In this document: piece by piece, positions 51,558 through 60,500 of the stretch | Layout of the letters: each line of letters opens with the position of its first letter | Position numbering within the stretch: the first letter of the stretch is position 1 | Notes under the pieces: generated by a model | Databases searched by the model: none | The model's input: only the letters and a program-made list of their open reading frames with translations | What the model was told of the DNA's origin: nothing | Made by a program: the position numbers and the translations under genes | Source of the DNA: Oscillospiraceae bacterium | GTDB taxonomy: Bacteria > Bacillota_A > Clostridia > Oscillospirales > Ruminococcaceae | DNA: 64,000 bases | Direction: 5' to 3' | Assembly: GCA_017523995.1 (NCBI GenBank) | Contig: JAFWUX010000004.1 | Coordinates: 10,569-74,568, forward strand

Positions 51558-52385
51558 TTGAATACTGTCGAAAAAACTTTCGATCATGATGATTTAAGGC
51601 GTCTGCAACTAATTGAATTGGAAGCACTGAAGGAAATTGATCGGATTTGCAGAAAAAACAATATTAATTATTCATTAATGGAAGGGACTTTATTAGGGGC
51701 TGTCAGGCATAGGGGGTTCATTCCTTGGGATGATGATATTGATATCGCATTGCTTAGAAATGATTATAATAAATTAAAAATGATATGTGAAAAAGAGCTG
51801 GATTCACCGTTTCACTGGCAGAGTCAAGAGTCAGAAAGCAACTGGTATCGTTTGTATGCCAAAATAAGAGTGAATGGCACTGAATTCAGAGAACTTGCCC
51901 ATTGCCAACATCATATTCATCATGGAGTATATATAGACATATTCATATTGGATCATATACCAGATAGCAGACTAATGAGAAAAATACAAAGGCTAAAGTA
52001 TCGGTTTTATAATGTAGGATTATCAGCAAAATATATAAACTTAGACTGTCGAAATGGCTCCAAAAAAGCAATTGCCAGAATTATGAGAATATTATATGCT
52101 CCTTTCTCCTTATCCTTTCTTTACGCAAAAGCCAATCAATGTTGTCAAGAGTATAACATAAAACCATGCAAATCCGTAACCAACTTTTGTAGTGCATATG
52201 GGGAAAAAGAGATTTTTCCAACACATTATTTTACAGAAACGATAGATATTCCTTTTGAAGAGACCATATTGAAATGCAGCAAATACTATGATAAAATATT
52301 AACTCAATTATATGGGGAATATATGAAACTGCCGCCGCTTGAAGCAAGAAAACCCCGCCATCAAATCATTTCCTATCATTTCTAA
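51558..52385 (+). CDS. LicD-family phosphotransferase
   Basis: Protein of 275 residues. The N-terminal nucleotidyltransferase core has YSLMEGTLLGAVRHRGFIPWDDDID (the G-H-G-F-I-PWDDDIDI pattern; quoted in part: GFIPWDDDID), which defines LicD proteins that place phosphocholine or similar phospho-groups on surface glycans. It starts at TTG 51558 with GGAGGGGG upstream. The gene is AT-rich and unlike its surroundings. It heads a three-gene glycan set with two glycosyltransferases. Confidence 0.9.
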   Translation: MNTVEKTFDHDDLRRLQLIELEALKEIDRICRKNNINYSLMEGTLLGAVRHRGFIPWDDDIDIALLRNDYNKLKMICEKELDSPFHWQSQESESNWYRLYAKIRVNGTEFRELAHCQHHIHHGVYIDIFILDHIPDSRLMRKIQRLKYRFYNVGLSAKYINLDCRNGSKKAIARIMRILYAPFSLSFLYAKANQCCQEYNIKPCKSVTNFCSAYGEKEIFPTHYFTETIDIPFEETILKCSKYYDKILTQLYGEYMKLPPLEARKPRHQIISYHF

Positions 52386-52451
52386 ATTCACAGTTGTTAT
52401 GCTCTCTTTCATCTTACAGAGGTAATTATTTAATTTGGCATGGTGAGTAAC

Positions 52452-53654
52452 ATGAAAAAAGTATTGTTTATATTAAAATCAATAACCACGCAAAACAGGC
52501 AAAACGCGTTATGTGTTGAAAAAGTTGCAGAGCATTTAAAATCCTATGGTATTTCTGTAGAATACCTCAGTTGGGAGTTAACCCCGGTCACTGATTATTC
52601 AAAGGATATCCACATAGTTGTAGAAGACGATAAAAGAAGCGGCATTGCGAATTGGGGCAGAAAAATCACCAAGGTGATATGCACACCAATTGAAAATTTA
52701 TCCGCTGAAAAAAAGCTTTATCATCGCCTTGTTGCATTATACAGCAGCAACCAATACGATGCTGTAATTGCTGTAATCAACCCTCCCGAAAACGCAGAAG
52801 CAGTATATATGGCAAAAAAGAAATTCCCGAAAATGCATACAATTTTGTATGAGCTTGATCCCAATTCCAGCCGTCATAAGGTTTGCAGAAATGCAAAAGA
52901 AAAAATATGGCGTTTGAGGAGCATGAAATGGGAAAGAAAAATATACCGTTCTTTTGATCATATTCTTCATATGGCATCACATGAACGGCATTATTCATCG
53001 CAATATTTTGCCGAGTTTCAGAATAAAACAATCTATCTCGATATTCCGAATTTCGAGCCGATTGATGTCGGAATTGATAACAAATTACATACGCCGCTGC
53101 GGCTGCTTTATTGCGGTGCCTTTTATCCCCGAATGCGGGAGCCGTATTATATGTTCAGACTGCTTGAAGAAGTAAGCAAAACAGTCCCGCTGACGCTTGA
53201 TATCTATACCGGAAATTCTATGCGTGATGAATTAGAAGCATTATCACGAAAAAATAATTTTTTAAGATTGCATAAAGAAGTATCGCAGGAAGAATTAAAT
53301 TCAATCATTGGTTCTTCCGATATTTTAATAAGCGTTGGAAACAAAAACACGGATTTTCTTCCTTCTAAAACACTCATGTATATGGGAACTTCAAAACCAA
53401 TCATTCATTTTTATTTTGATTCAGATGATGTTTCTTTGCGGTATTTCAGCTGCTATCCTGCTGTACTGAGTATTCCGGAGAAAAAAGAGAACGAGCCCGA
53501 GATTGTGAAACAAATCATTGCGTTTATTGCGCGGGTATGTAACGGCATACCGGTTGATCAGAATTTGCTGCGAAGCTGCTTATACAGAAACACGCCTGAA
53601 TACTCAGCGAAACAGATTTACGAGTTGATTAACAATGAATCCGAGAAACAATAA
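52452..53654 (+). CDS. Glycosyltransferase, GT-B fold
   Basis: Protein of ~400 residues. The N-terminal KKVLFILKSIT strand and the C-terminal part (LRLLYCGAFYPRMREP ... LRLHKEVSQEELNSIIGSSDILISVGN ... PSKTLMYMGTSKPIIHF) form the two Rossmann halves of a GT-B glycosyltransferase. The P-S-K-T-x-x-Y segment is typical of nucleotide-sugar binding in capsule-type enzymes. The ATG at 52452 is preferred to 52440 because GGTGAG lies just before it. AT-rich as its neighbours. Sugar and acceptor unknown. Confidence 0.82.
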   Translation: MKKVLFILKSITTQNRQNALCVEKVAEHLKSYGISVEYLSWELTPVTDYSKDIHIVVEDDKRSGIANWGRKITKVICTPIENLSAEKKLYHRLVALYSSNQYDAVIAVINPPENAEAVYMAKKKFPKMHTILYELDPNSSRHKVCRNAKEKIWRLRSMKWERKIYRSFDHILHMASHERHYSSQYFAEFQNKTIYLDIPNFEPIDVGIDNKLHTPLRLLYCGAFYPRMREPYYMFRLLEEVSKTVPLTLDIYTGNSMRDELEALSRKNNFLRLHKEVSQEELNSIIGSSDILISVGNKNTDFLPSKTLMYMGTSKPIIHFYFDSDDVSLRYFSCYPAVLSIPEKKENEPEIVKQIIAFIARVCNGIPVDQNLLRSCLYRNTPEYSAKQIYELINNESEKQ

Positions 53655-53778
53655 GTTCTCCCAACATTAAGCAATCATTCTAAAATGATTTTGTGCTTGC
53701 GTATTCGGGAGAAATGTTCTTTTCATTTCCGTTGTTTATCTTTGTTATTTTGAATTGATACAAAAGGAGATGTGTGAA

Positions 53779-54996
53779 ATGAGGATTGCAGCAATCAATA
53801 CACTTCCGAATGGAAGCACGGGTACAATCATGCGGGGAATCTTAGATACCGCAAAAGAAAAGATGACGATAGAGTACATTTCATTTTATGGTAATTGGAA
53901 GGGTTGTCCCCAGACATACGCCGACAGCCTGCGATACGGTTATAGAATGGAAAACCTGTTCAATGCAGCAGTTTCAAGACTCACAGGATTTCATAATGTG
54001 CTTTCGATCTTTGGAACATTGTCTTTAATAAAAAAGATAGATGCTTTTATGCCGGATATCATCCATTTACACAACCTTCATTTATGGACAATCTGTTTGC
54101 CGCTTTTATTCCATTACATAAAAAAGCAGAAGATAAAAACCATATGGACATTACATGATTGCTGGTCATTTACCGGTCAATGTCCATATTTCGATATAGC
54201 AAAGTGCGATAAGTGGAAAACAGGCTGTCATGATTGTCCTCAGATACATGTTTATCCTTCATCAAAGGTAGACCGGACACGCACAATGTGGAAATTAAAA
54301 CGCAAGTGGTTTACCGGCGTTGAAGATATGACCATTGTTACTCCGTCCGAATGGCTTGCCGGTCTGGTGCGGCAATCCTATCTCAAGGAATATCCGGTAA
54401 AGGTTATTCACAACGGCATAGATCTTAATGTGTTTCAACCAGTCGAAAGCGATTTCCGTCAACAGCATCATTTAGAGAACAAATACATTCTTCTTGGTGT
54501 TGCTTTCGGCTGGGGAAAGCGAAAAGGACTGGATGTGTTCATTGAACTATCCAAAAGGCTGGATGAAAGATTTCAAATCGTGCTTGTCGGGACGAATGAT
54601 GAAATTGATAAGCAGTTACCTGCTAATATCATTTCGGTTCATAAGACAAATAATCAGAAGGAATTAGCAGAAATATACTCTGCGGCAGATTTATTTGTAA
54701 ACCCGACAAGAGAGGAAGTTTTAGGATTAGTGAATATAGAATCACTTGCTTGTGGTACACCAGTCCTGACTTTTAAGACAGGCGGCAGTCCCGAAATACC
54801 GGATGATAAAACAGGCTATGTAGTCGATGTTGATGACATTGATGAGATGGAAAAGCAAATCATTAGAATTTGTACAGCGAAAATATTTTCGACAGACGAT
54901 TGTTTGAAAAGGGCGAAGGCGTTTGACTCGGTAAAAAAATTTCAGGAGTACATTGGCTTGTACTGCCAATCACCGCAGAAAGATAAAGCGATGTAA
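53779..54996 (+). CDS. Family 4-like glycosyltransferase
   Basis: Protein of 405 residues of the WcaL/WcaC-like type. Features: MRIAAINTLPNGSTGTI start, DIIHLHNLHLWTI, TLHDCWSFTGQCPYF with a cysteine cluster (CDKWKTGCHDCPQ), VIHNGIDLNVF, and the GT4 donor-site motif NPTREEVLGLVNIESLACGTP (EX7E; quoted part: EEVLGLVNIESLACG). It should add a sugar from a nucleotide donor to a surface glycan. AAGGAG precedes the ATG at 53779. Confidence 0.9.
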   Translation: MRIAAINTLPNGSTGTIMRGILDTAKEKMTIEYISFYGNWKGCPQTYADSLRYGYRMENLFNAAVSRLTGFHNVLSIFGTLSLIKKIDAFMPDIIHLHNLHLWTICLPLLFHYIKKQKIKTIWTLHDCWSFTGQCPYFDIAKCDKWKTGCHDCPQIHVYPSSKVDRTRTMWKLKRKWFTGVEDMTIVTPSEWLAGLVRQSYLKEYPVKVIHNGIDLNVFQPVESDFRQQHHLENKYILLGVAFGWGKRKGLDVFIELSKRLDERFQIVLVGTNDEIDKQLPANIISVHKTNNQKELAEIYSAADLFVNPTREEVLGLVNIESLACGTPVLTFKTGGSPEIPDDKTGYVVDVDDIDEMEKQIIRICTAKIFSTDDCLKRAKAFDSVKKFQEYIGLYCQSPQKDKAM

Positions 54997-55096
54997 TGGT
55001 TGGAGTTCCGATTATTCATCATCGAACGGCAACTCAGGGAGACCGGCGTGCCGGATGACATCAGTCAGCCCAATCAGCATATATACTGTATACAAC

Positions 55097-55132
55097 ACAC
55101 CCCGAAACGGTCACAGGATCGTTTCGGGGTGT
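55097..55132. terminator. Bidirectional terminator
   Basis: ACACCCCGAAACG pairs with CGTTTCGGGGTGT, followed by TCTTTT. A closely related hairpin is at 63256. It separates the glycan island from the convergent kinase gene. Confidence 0.8.
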
Positions 55133-55163
55133 TCTTTTGCAGATATCTGCATGTTCCGCGATT

Positions 55164-56501
55164 TCACAAGCGGCTCTCCGCTGCGGCAGCCGGATCGGCA
55201 TTCAGCTGGATTGCAACGGTCGCAACCGCCTTGCCGCCCTCATAGCGCAGGGAATATTCGCCGTCATATTTTTCGCAGATGCTCCGGATAATCGCCTTGC
55301 CGTAGCCGTGGCCTGCCTCAGTTTTGGTGCTCTCCTCACCGGCAGGCGGTCTGGAACAGGTATTGACACAGCGGATTACGAAACAGCCGCTCCGGATGCC
55401 GCTCTTGAGTGTAATCTGCGTCTGCTCCGGATGCTTCTCCTGCAAGCAGCTTTCCGCCGCGTTATCAAACAGATTCGACATCAGGCTGCAGAGATCGTAG
55501 TCATCGAACGGCAGACCGCCGCAGTCCCGCAGCACAATCTCGGTCGGGATTGCCTTATAGCGCTCATCATCAAGCTTGATGCTCAGCACCGCATTCAGTG
55601 TGCGGTTCTCACAGTAGTTCGGCGTGCGGGTATCATCGAGCCGCTGCTGAATCGTCTCGATCATCCGCTCGGCATTCTCCTGCCCGTCCGGATCGCGCAT
55701 CAGCAGGGAAACGGTCTGAATCTGCGCCTGCATATCATGCCGCAGCTTTGAAATCTCCGTGAACTTGCTCTCCGCAAGCTTATAATACTGCTCGTTGTTG
55801 TCCATCTGCAGCCGGAGTGTTTTGAGCTTCTCCGCACTCCGGAGCAGCTCGCGCCGGTTCAGCATGTTGTAATACTGGATCACAAGCAGGATGCAGAGCA
55901 TCGTCTGGAATGCAAGCTGCAGCAGCACGCCGACCTCTGTCAGCGCCTCGCTGACAAAGTACAAATAGCCGCAGAGGAACGCGAAATGTCCGCAGACAAA
56001 CCCGACGATCAGCGACATATCGCGCAGAATCTTCAGGTTCCGCCGCACCGCGCAGATCAGCATGATAAATACCAGCATGAAGACGTCGATAATCAGAATG
56101 CGGGCGGCTGCGATCTGTGTACAGTTCGGATCGGTGTTCGCCATCGTGATGAGATCCGTATTCGTCAGCGCGGAAAAGAACAGTGACACCAGCGTTTCCG
56201 TCACGGTCTGCACCGTCAGGAATCCGATGAACATCAAAGCTTTGCGCAGCAGCGTGTCCTCATACCAGAACAGCACAGGGATTTCCGCCAGCAGCAGCAC
56301 GATATGCGGAAACAGAGAATTCATCGCATTCGGGCCGAACGGCAGAAACGCGATATGCACCGCAGAAATACAGGCAAAATAAAACCCGACTGTAAACCAG
56401 TAGCTTTTTTTTGGCTTGCTGATGTGGTGATAGAAAAAGGTGTAAATGATCATCTGCTCCAGCAGGGTCAGATAATAGGTCGCTTCACTCGTAAATGTCA
56501 T
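55164..56501 (-). CDS. GHKL-type membrane sensor histidine kinase (AgrC/BlpH-like)
   Basis: Protein of 445 residues with six or seven transmembrane helices in the first ~220 residues, a coiled dimerisation helix with the phospho-acceptor SKLRHDMQAQI (~250), and a GHKL ATPase (MSNLFDNAAESCL N box; GHGYGKAIIRSICEKYDGEY G box). This is the family that senses peptides and pairs with LytTR regulators. GGGAGG precedes the ATG at 56501, which overlaps the stop of the regulator gene. Confidence 0.9.
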   Translation of the reverse strand: MTFTSEATYYLTLLEQMIIYTFFYHHISKPKKSYWFTVGFYFACISAVHIAFLPFGPNAMNSLFPHIVLLLAEIPVLFWYEDTLLRKALMFIGFLTVQTVTETLVSLFFSALTNTDLITMANTDPNCTQIAAARILIIDVFMLVFIMLICAVRRNLKILRDMSLIVGFVCGHFAFLCGYLYFVSEALTEVGVLLQLAFQTMLCILLVIQYYNMLNRRELLRSAEKLKTLRLQMDNNEQYYKLAESKFTEISKLRHDMQAQIQTVSLLMRDPDGQENAERMIETIQQRLDDTRTPNYCENRTLNAVLSIKLDDERYKAIPTEIVLRDCGGLPFDDYDLCSLMSNLFDNAAESCLQEKHPEQTQITLKSGIRSGCFVIRCVNTCSRPPAGEESTKTEAGHGYGKAIIRSICEKYDGEYSLRYEGGKAVATVAIQLNADPAAAAESRL

Positions 56502-57202
56502 AGGCTTCCTCCCAGATAGTCTCCCCAGCACTTCCGCACGGTCTGAAAGCGGCTCTGACTGATCGGCAGCTCCCTGCCGCTGCGCAGGATCAGTGCATAG
56601 CGCCGGATTGAGGTGATCTGATGCAAATTCACGTAAATGCTCTGATGACAGCAGACAAACGCATGTTCAAGCTGCGGCGCAATCTCCGAGAGCTTTCTGC
56701 CGTAGCTCTCCGCAAGAACCTGCCCCTCCGTATCAAAGACGGTCAGCCGCCGCCGGATGCTTTCGATGTATGAAATCTGCTCAAACGCGATTGTCCGGAT
56801 CGTATTTTTGCCGGTCGGGAGTGTGAGGTTCCCCTGCCTGCCCGATTTCTGACGGAGAATCTCAAGCACATTCCGGACACGCTCCTGTGTCGGCGGCTTG
56901 AGCAGCAGCGCCGTCGGAGAAGCCGCGAAAATCTCCTCGCAGTAGCGGATATGTCCGGTATAAAAAATCAGCGGAATCTGCGGATATGCCCGCTCAAACT
57001 CCTTTGCAAACGAAATGCCGCTGCTGTCCTCTGCAAGCTCAATATCGAGAAACAGTGCCGCATACGGCACATTTTCCGCAAGCTGCATCGCCTCTGCACC
57101 GCTGAGCACCGTGTCGGTTCCGCAGTCCGTCACAGCCTGCAGAATCTCAGCAAGCGCCCGTGCATCCGCCGGCGTGTCATCGCAGATCAGAAATCGCTGC
57201 AT
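56498..57202 (-). CDS. LytTR response regulator
   Basis: Protein of 234 residues: a receiver domain (~1-115; ICDDTPAD acidic pair, phospho-acceptor in FLDIELAED, Lys in LLLKPPT) and a LytTR DNA-binding domain (~130-234; RTIAFEQISYIESIRRRLTV...FVCCHQSIYVNL...). It pairs with the GHKL kinase (ATGA overlap). It lies divergent from the large cohesin-dockerin gene, which may be a target. ATG at 57202 with AGGAAG upstream. Confidence 0.92.
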   Translation of the reverse strand: MQRFLICDDTPADARALAEILQAVTDCGTDTVLSGAEAMQLAENVPYAALFLDIELAEDSSGISFAKEFERAYPQIPLIFYTGHIRYCEEIFAASPTALLLKPPTQERVRNVLEILRQKSGRQGNLTLPTGKNTIRTIAFEQISYIESIRRRLTVFDTEGQVLAESYGRKLSEIAPQLEHAFVCCHQSIYVNLHQITSIRRYALILRSGRELPISQSRFQTVRKCWGDYLGGSL

Positions 57203-57240
57203 TCGACTTCCTACGCCCCTTTCAATCATTTGTGAAACCT

Positions 57241-57401
57241 ATTGATGTCCCAACTATCTCTTGTAGATATCTGCTTGTTTTTTTTGCCGTGATACTGCGT
57301 TAGAAATCCTTGCCTTGCGTCAGCAAGGCTGCGGCTTTCTGCCTTGTCTCACGACAAAAATCCTGCGCATCTATTCTTCAAGATTTAATTGGTACATCAA
57401 T
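57241..57401 (+). mobile_element. 161-bp MITE-like element, copy 4
   Basis: Matches the copies at 1492, 10708 and 28239, with a substitution (CTTGTAGA for CTTGAAGA) and a lengthened T-run. TA flanks both TTGATG...CATCAA ends. It lies between the divergent LytTR gene and the cohesin-dockerin gene. The rest of 57402-57571 holds the promoter and nothing else recognisable. Confidence 0.85.
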
Positions 57402-57497
57402 ATTATAGTATACCATATCCGCGGGCAAATGGCAAGCGGGATTCAGCATGCATCATTTTAAATTATGCGGTAAAACGTTTGAATTTTGCGGTCATGA

Positions 57498-57526
57498 TTG
57501 CAGTTTTCCCGCACGGGGGGTATAAT
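57498..57526 (+). promoter_or_regulatory. Promoter of the cohesin-dockerin gene
   Basis: TTGCAG, 17-bp spacer with a G-run, TATAAT. Confidence 0.7.
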
Positions 57527-57571
57527 CAGAACGGTATCGCATACCAAAAAAATCAGAAAGGAAGATTTGGA

Positions 57572-60500
57572 ATGAGAAAACGATTGAAGCAAATGCGCAA
57601 AACGGCAGCATTTCTGCTTGCGGTTGTCATGACGGCAGGCGGAATCCCCTCCGGAATGCTGACTGCGTTTGCCGCAGAGACACCCCCCGCAGCATCAGGC
57701 AGCACTGACAGTGAAAAGACGGCAGGCACCCTGATCTCGGCGGCAAGGACATGGGGCAATCCCGGCGGGCAGGCGAAGCTCACGCTTTCGATGGAGAACA
57801 ATCCCGGCATTGTCGGTCTGACCCTGCAGATCATCTATGACACCGCCGTGATGTCCGTCGCAAAAGCGGAAAACGGAACTGCCGTCAAGGGTGACAACAT
57901 CCAGTTTACGCCGCCAAACAGCGGAAACAATTATGTCTGGAACGGCGTTTCCATGAAGCCCGATGAAATCAGCGACGGCAATCTGCTGACACTGACCTTT
58001 GACGTCAAAGAGGGCGCAAAGCCCGGAGATTATCCGGTTGTGGTGTCCTGCGTCGATGCGATCGACAACAACCTCAAGCCGGTGTCTGTCACGGTCAGCA
58101 GCGGCTCTGTCTCCGTGATCGACTATATCCCCGGCGATGCCACGGGAGACGGCAGAATCGCAATGAACGATCTTGTGATTCTGACGCAGTACATTGCCGA
58201 CGGCGGATACAATCCGAACGGCTACGCGGCAAAGATCAACGAGGCTGCCTGCGACGTCAACGCCGACAGACAGATCACCGTGCTCGACTCCGTCATTCTC
58301 GCAAGATTTATCGCCGACCGCTGCATGACCAATCCCAACGGCTACAACATCACGCTGCTGCCGGCGCCGTTCAGCTGCAAGCACGCAGATGTCAGGCATG
58401 TTGAGGCGGTGAAGGCAGCATCCTGTCAGGAAAGCGGCAATATCGAATACTGGTTCTGCGAGGACTGCAGCAAGTATTTCAGCGATGAGGCATGCAATAC
58501 CGAAATCACCAAAGAAGCGACCGTCACCAAGGGCGAGCACAACGTCGTCATTGATGCTGCCGTCGCGCCGACCGCCGAGAAAACCGGTCTGACCGAAGGC
58601 GCGCACTGCAGCGTCTGCAACGAGATTCTCACAAAGCAGGAGACCATTCCGAAGCTGAAAGAGAACGGCGACTACGCCATCACATACAACATCGCAGGCA
58701 GCGATACCTATCTTGCTAAGGCAGAGATCCAGAACCCGAATCCGAAGTCATATTCGACCGGTGATACATTCCGCCTGAAGGAGCTTGAGGTTCCCGGCTA
58801 CACCTTCGAGGGCTGGTATGACGGTCAGGGCGCAAATGCGGCGAGAATTGCCTCGATCAAGGCAGATGACAGCGGCGACATCATGCTCTATGCACACTGG
58901 TCGGTCAACAATTACACGGTGACACTGGACAGCGATACCAGTCTGCCGAATTACAAGCAGGAGCTCACCAGCCTTTCCTATACCGTTGACAAGGGCACCG
59001 TGCTCCCGAACATGTCTCTGAACGGCTACTATTTTGTCGGATGGGCAAATGAAGACTGTGAGATCATCAAGAGCATTGAGCCGGGCACGGTCGGCAATAT
59101 CAAGCTTCATCCGATCTGGACAAGCCGCCGGAATTCCACGCACCCGAATAATTATCAGGCGGAAGGTCCGGTCTCCGTCACGGAATGGGATGACGAAGAC
59201 GGCAATGCCAACATCAGCTTTATTTACAATATCGGTACAATCGAAAATGTCCCGCTGTACCCGATCGGCAACTGGATGAACAGCACTGCGGTCAAACAGA
59301 CCGAAATCAAGACCGTGCAGGATTCCATCTCCAACGAGTGCGCAAAGAGCTATGTGCAGGCGGTATCGGAAGCGACAACCAATTCCGCTTCTATGACGCT
59401 CTCGAAAGAATGGAACGAGACCATCGACAACAGAGTCATTGACTCAAGCTCCGTATCTCAGGAACAGCGGCAGGCAGCCGAACGGTATTTTGAAGATAAT
59501 AACGAATACTGCATCAGCTCCGGCACGGGCGGCAATCACACCTTCACCACCTCGGACGGCATCTCCAACAAGGTGAGCATCGGCTCCAAGCTCGGCGCTG
59601 AAATCGGTGCAAATATCCCGCTTGGCGGCGAAGCCGCACTGACGCCGAAGCTCTCCGGCGAGATCAGCAGCGGCGTTGAGCAGGGCTGGACGCACAACGA
59701 TACCCTGAGCCAGTCCTACTCGTGGAATACGAATACCAGCCAGAAAATGAGCCAGAAAAACGGCGGCAGCCAGTCCTTCTCCAATGCGATCACCCAGTCT
59801 CTCTCGCACACCAGCGAATACGGACGCCTTGTTTCCAATACCGAAGGCACCGTGCAGACGAATGCGACTGAGCATTCGCAGTCCACAAGCAATTCCTACA
59901 GCAATACATTCGCCTACTCGACAAAGGAAGAAACGATCACAACGGTTGAGTTCCAGCTGGACAATGTACCGGAAGGCTACTATCGCCGCGTCATGGTCGG
60001 CACTGCAACGGTATTTGCAATTGTCAGCTATAACTTTGCAAACCAGCAGTTCTATGTGAACACATACTCCGTGATGGATCCGAAGTCCTATAATCCCTAC
60101 TGGGACTACAGCAACACTTCCACCACCTTTACGGATCACCAGAACGGTGTCCTGCCGTTCGCAGTTCCGTTTGCGGTCAACCAGTATATCGGCGACCTGA
60201 CCGTCAAGACAAACGGCATCACCGTGGACAAGGAAACCGGTATCGTCAACGGCTACACCGGCAAGGATACCGCAGTCATCATCCCGAAGTACATCAGCTA
60301 CAACAACGCGGACAAGACCTATACCTCGATCAAAGTCACGGGCATCGCACCGGATGTCTTCGCAGGCAACAAGGACATTCAGGCGGTGTTCCTCCCCGAT
60401 TCCGTCACAGCGATTCCGGCGGGCGCATTCAAGAACTGCACAGCGCTGGAGGCAGTCTTTGCCGAGAACATTCAGTCGATCGGTACAGCTGCATTCCAGA

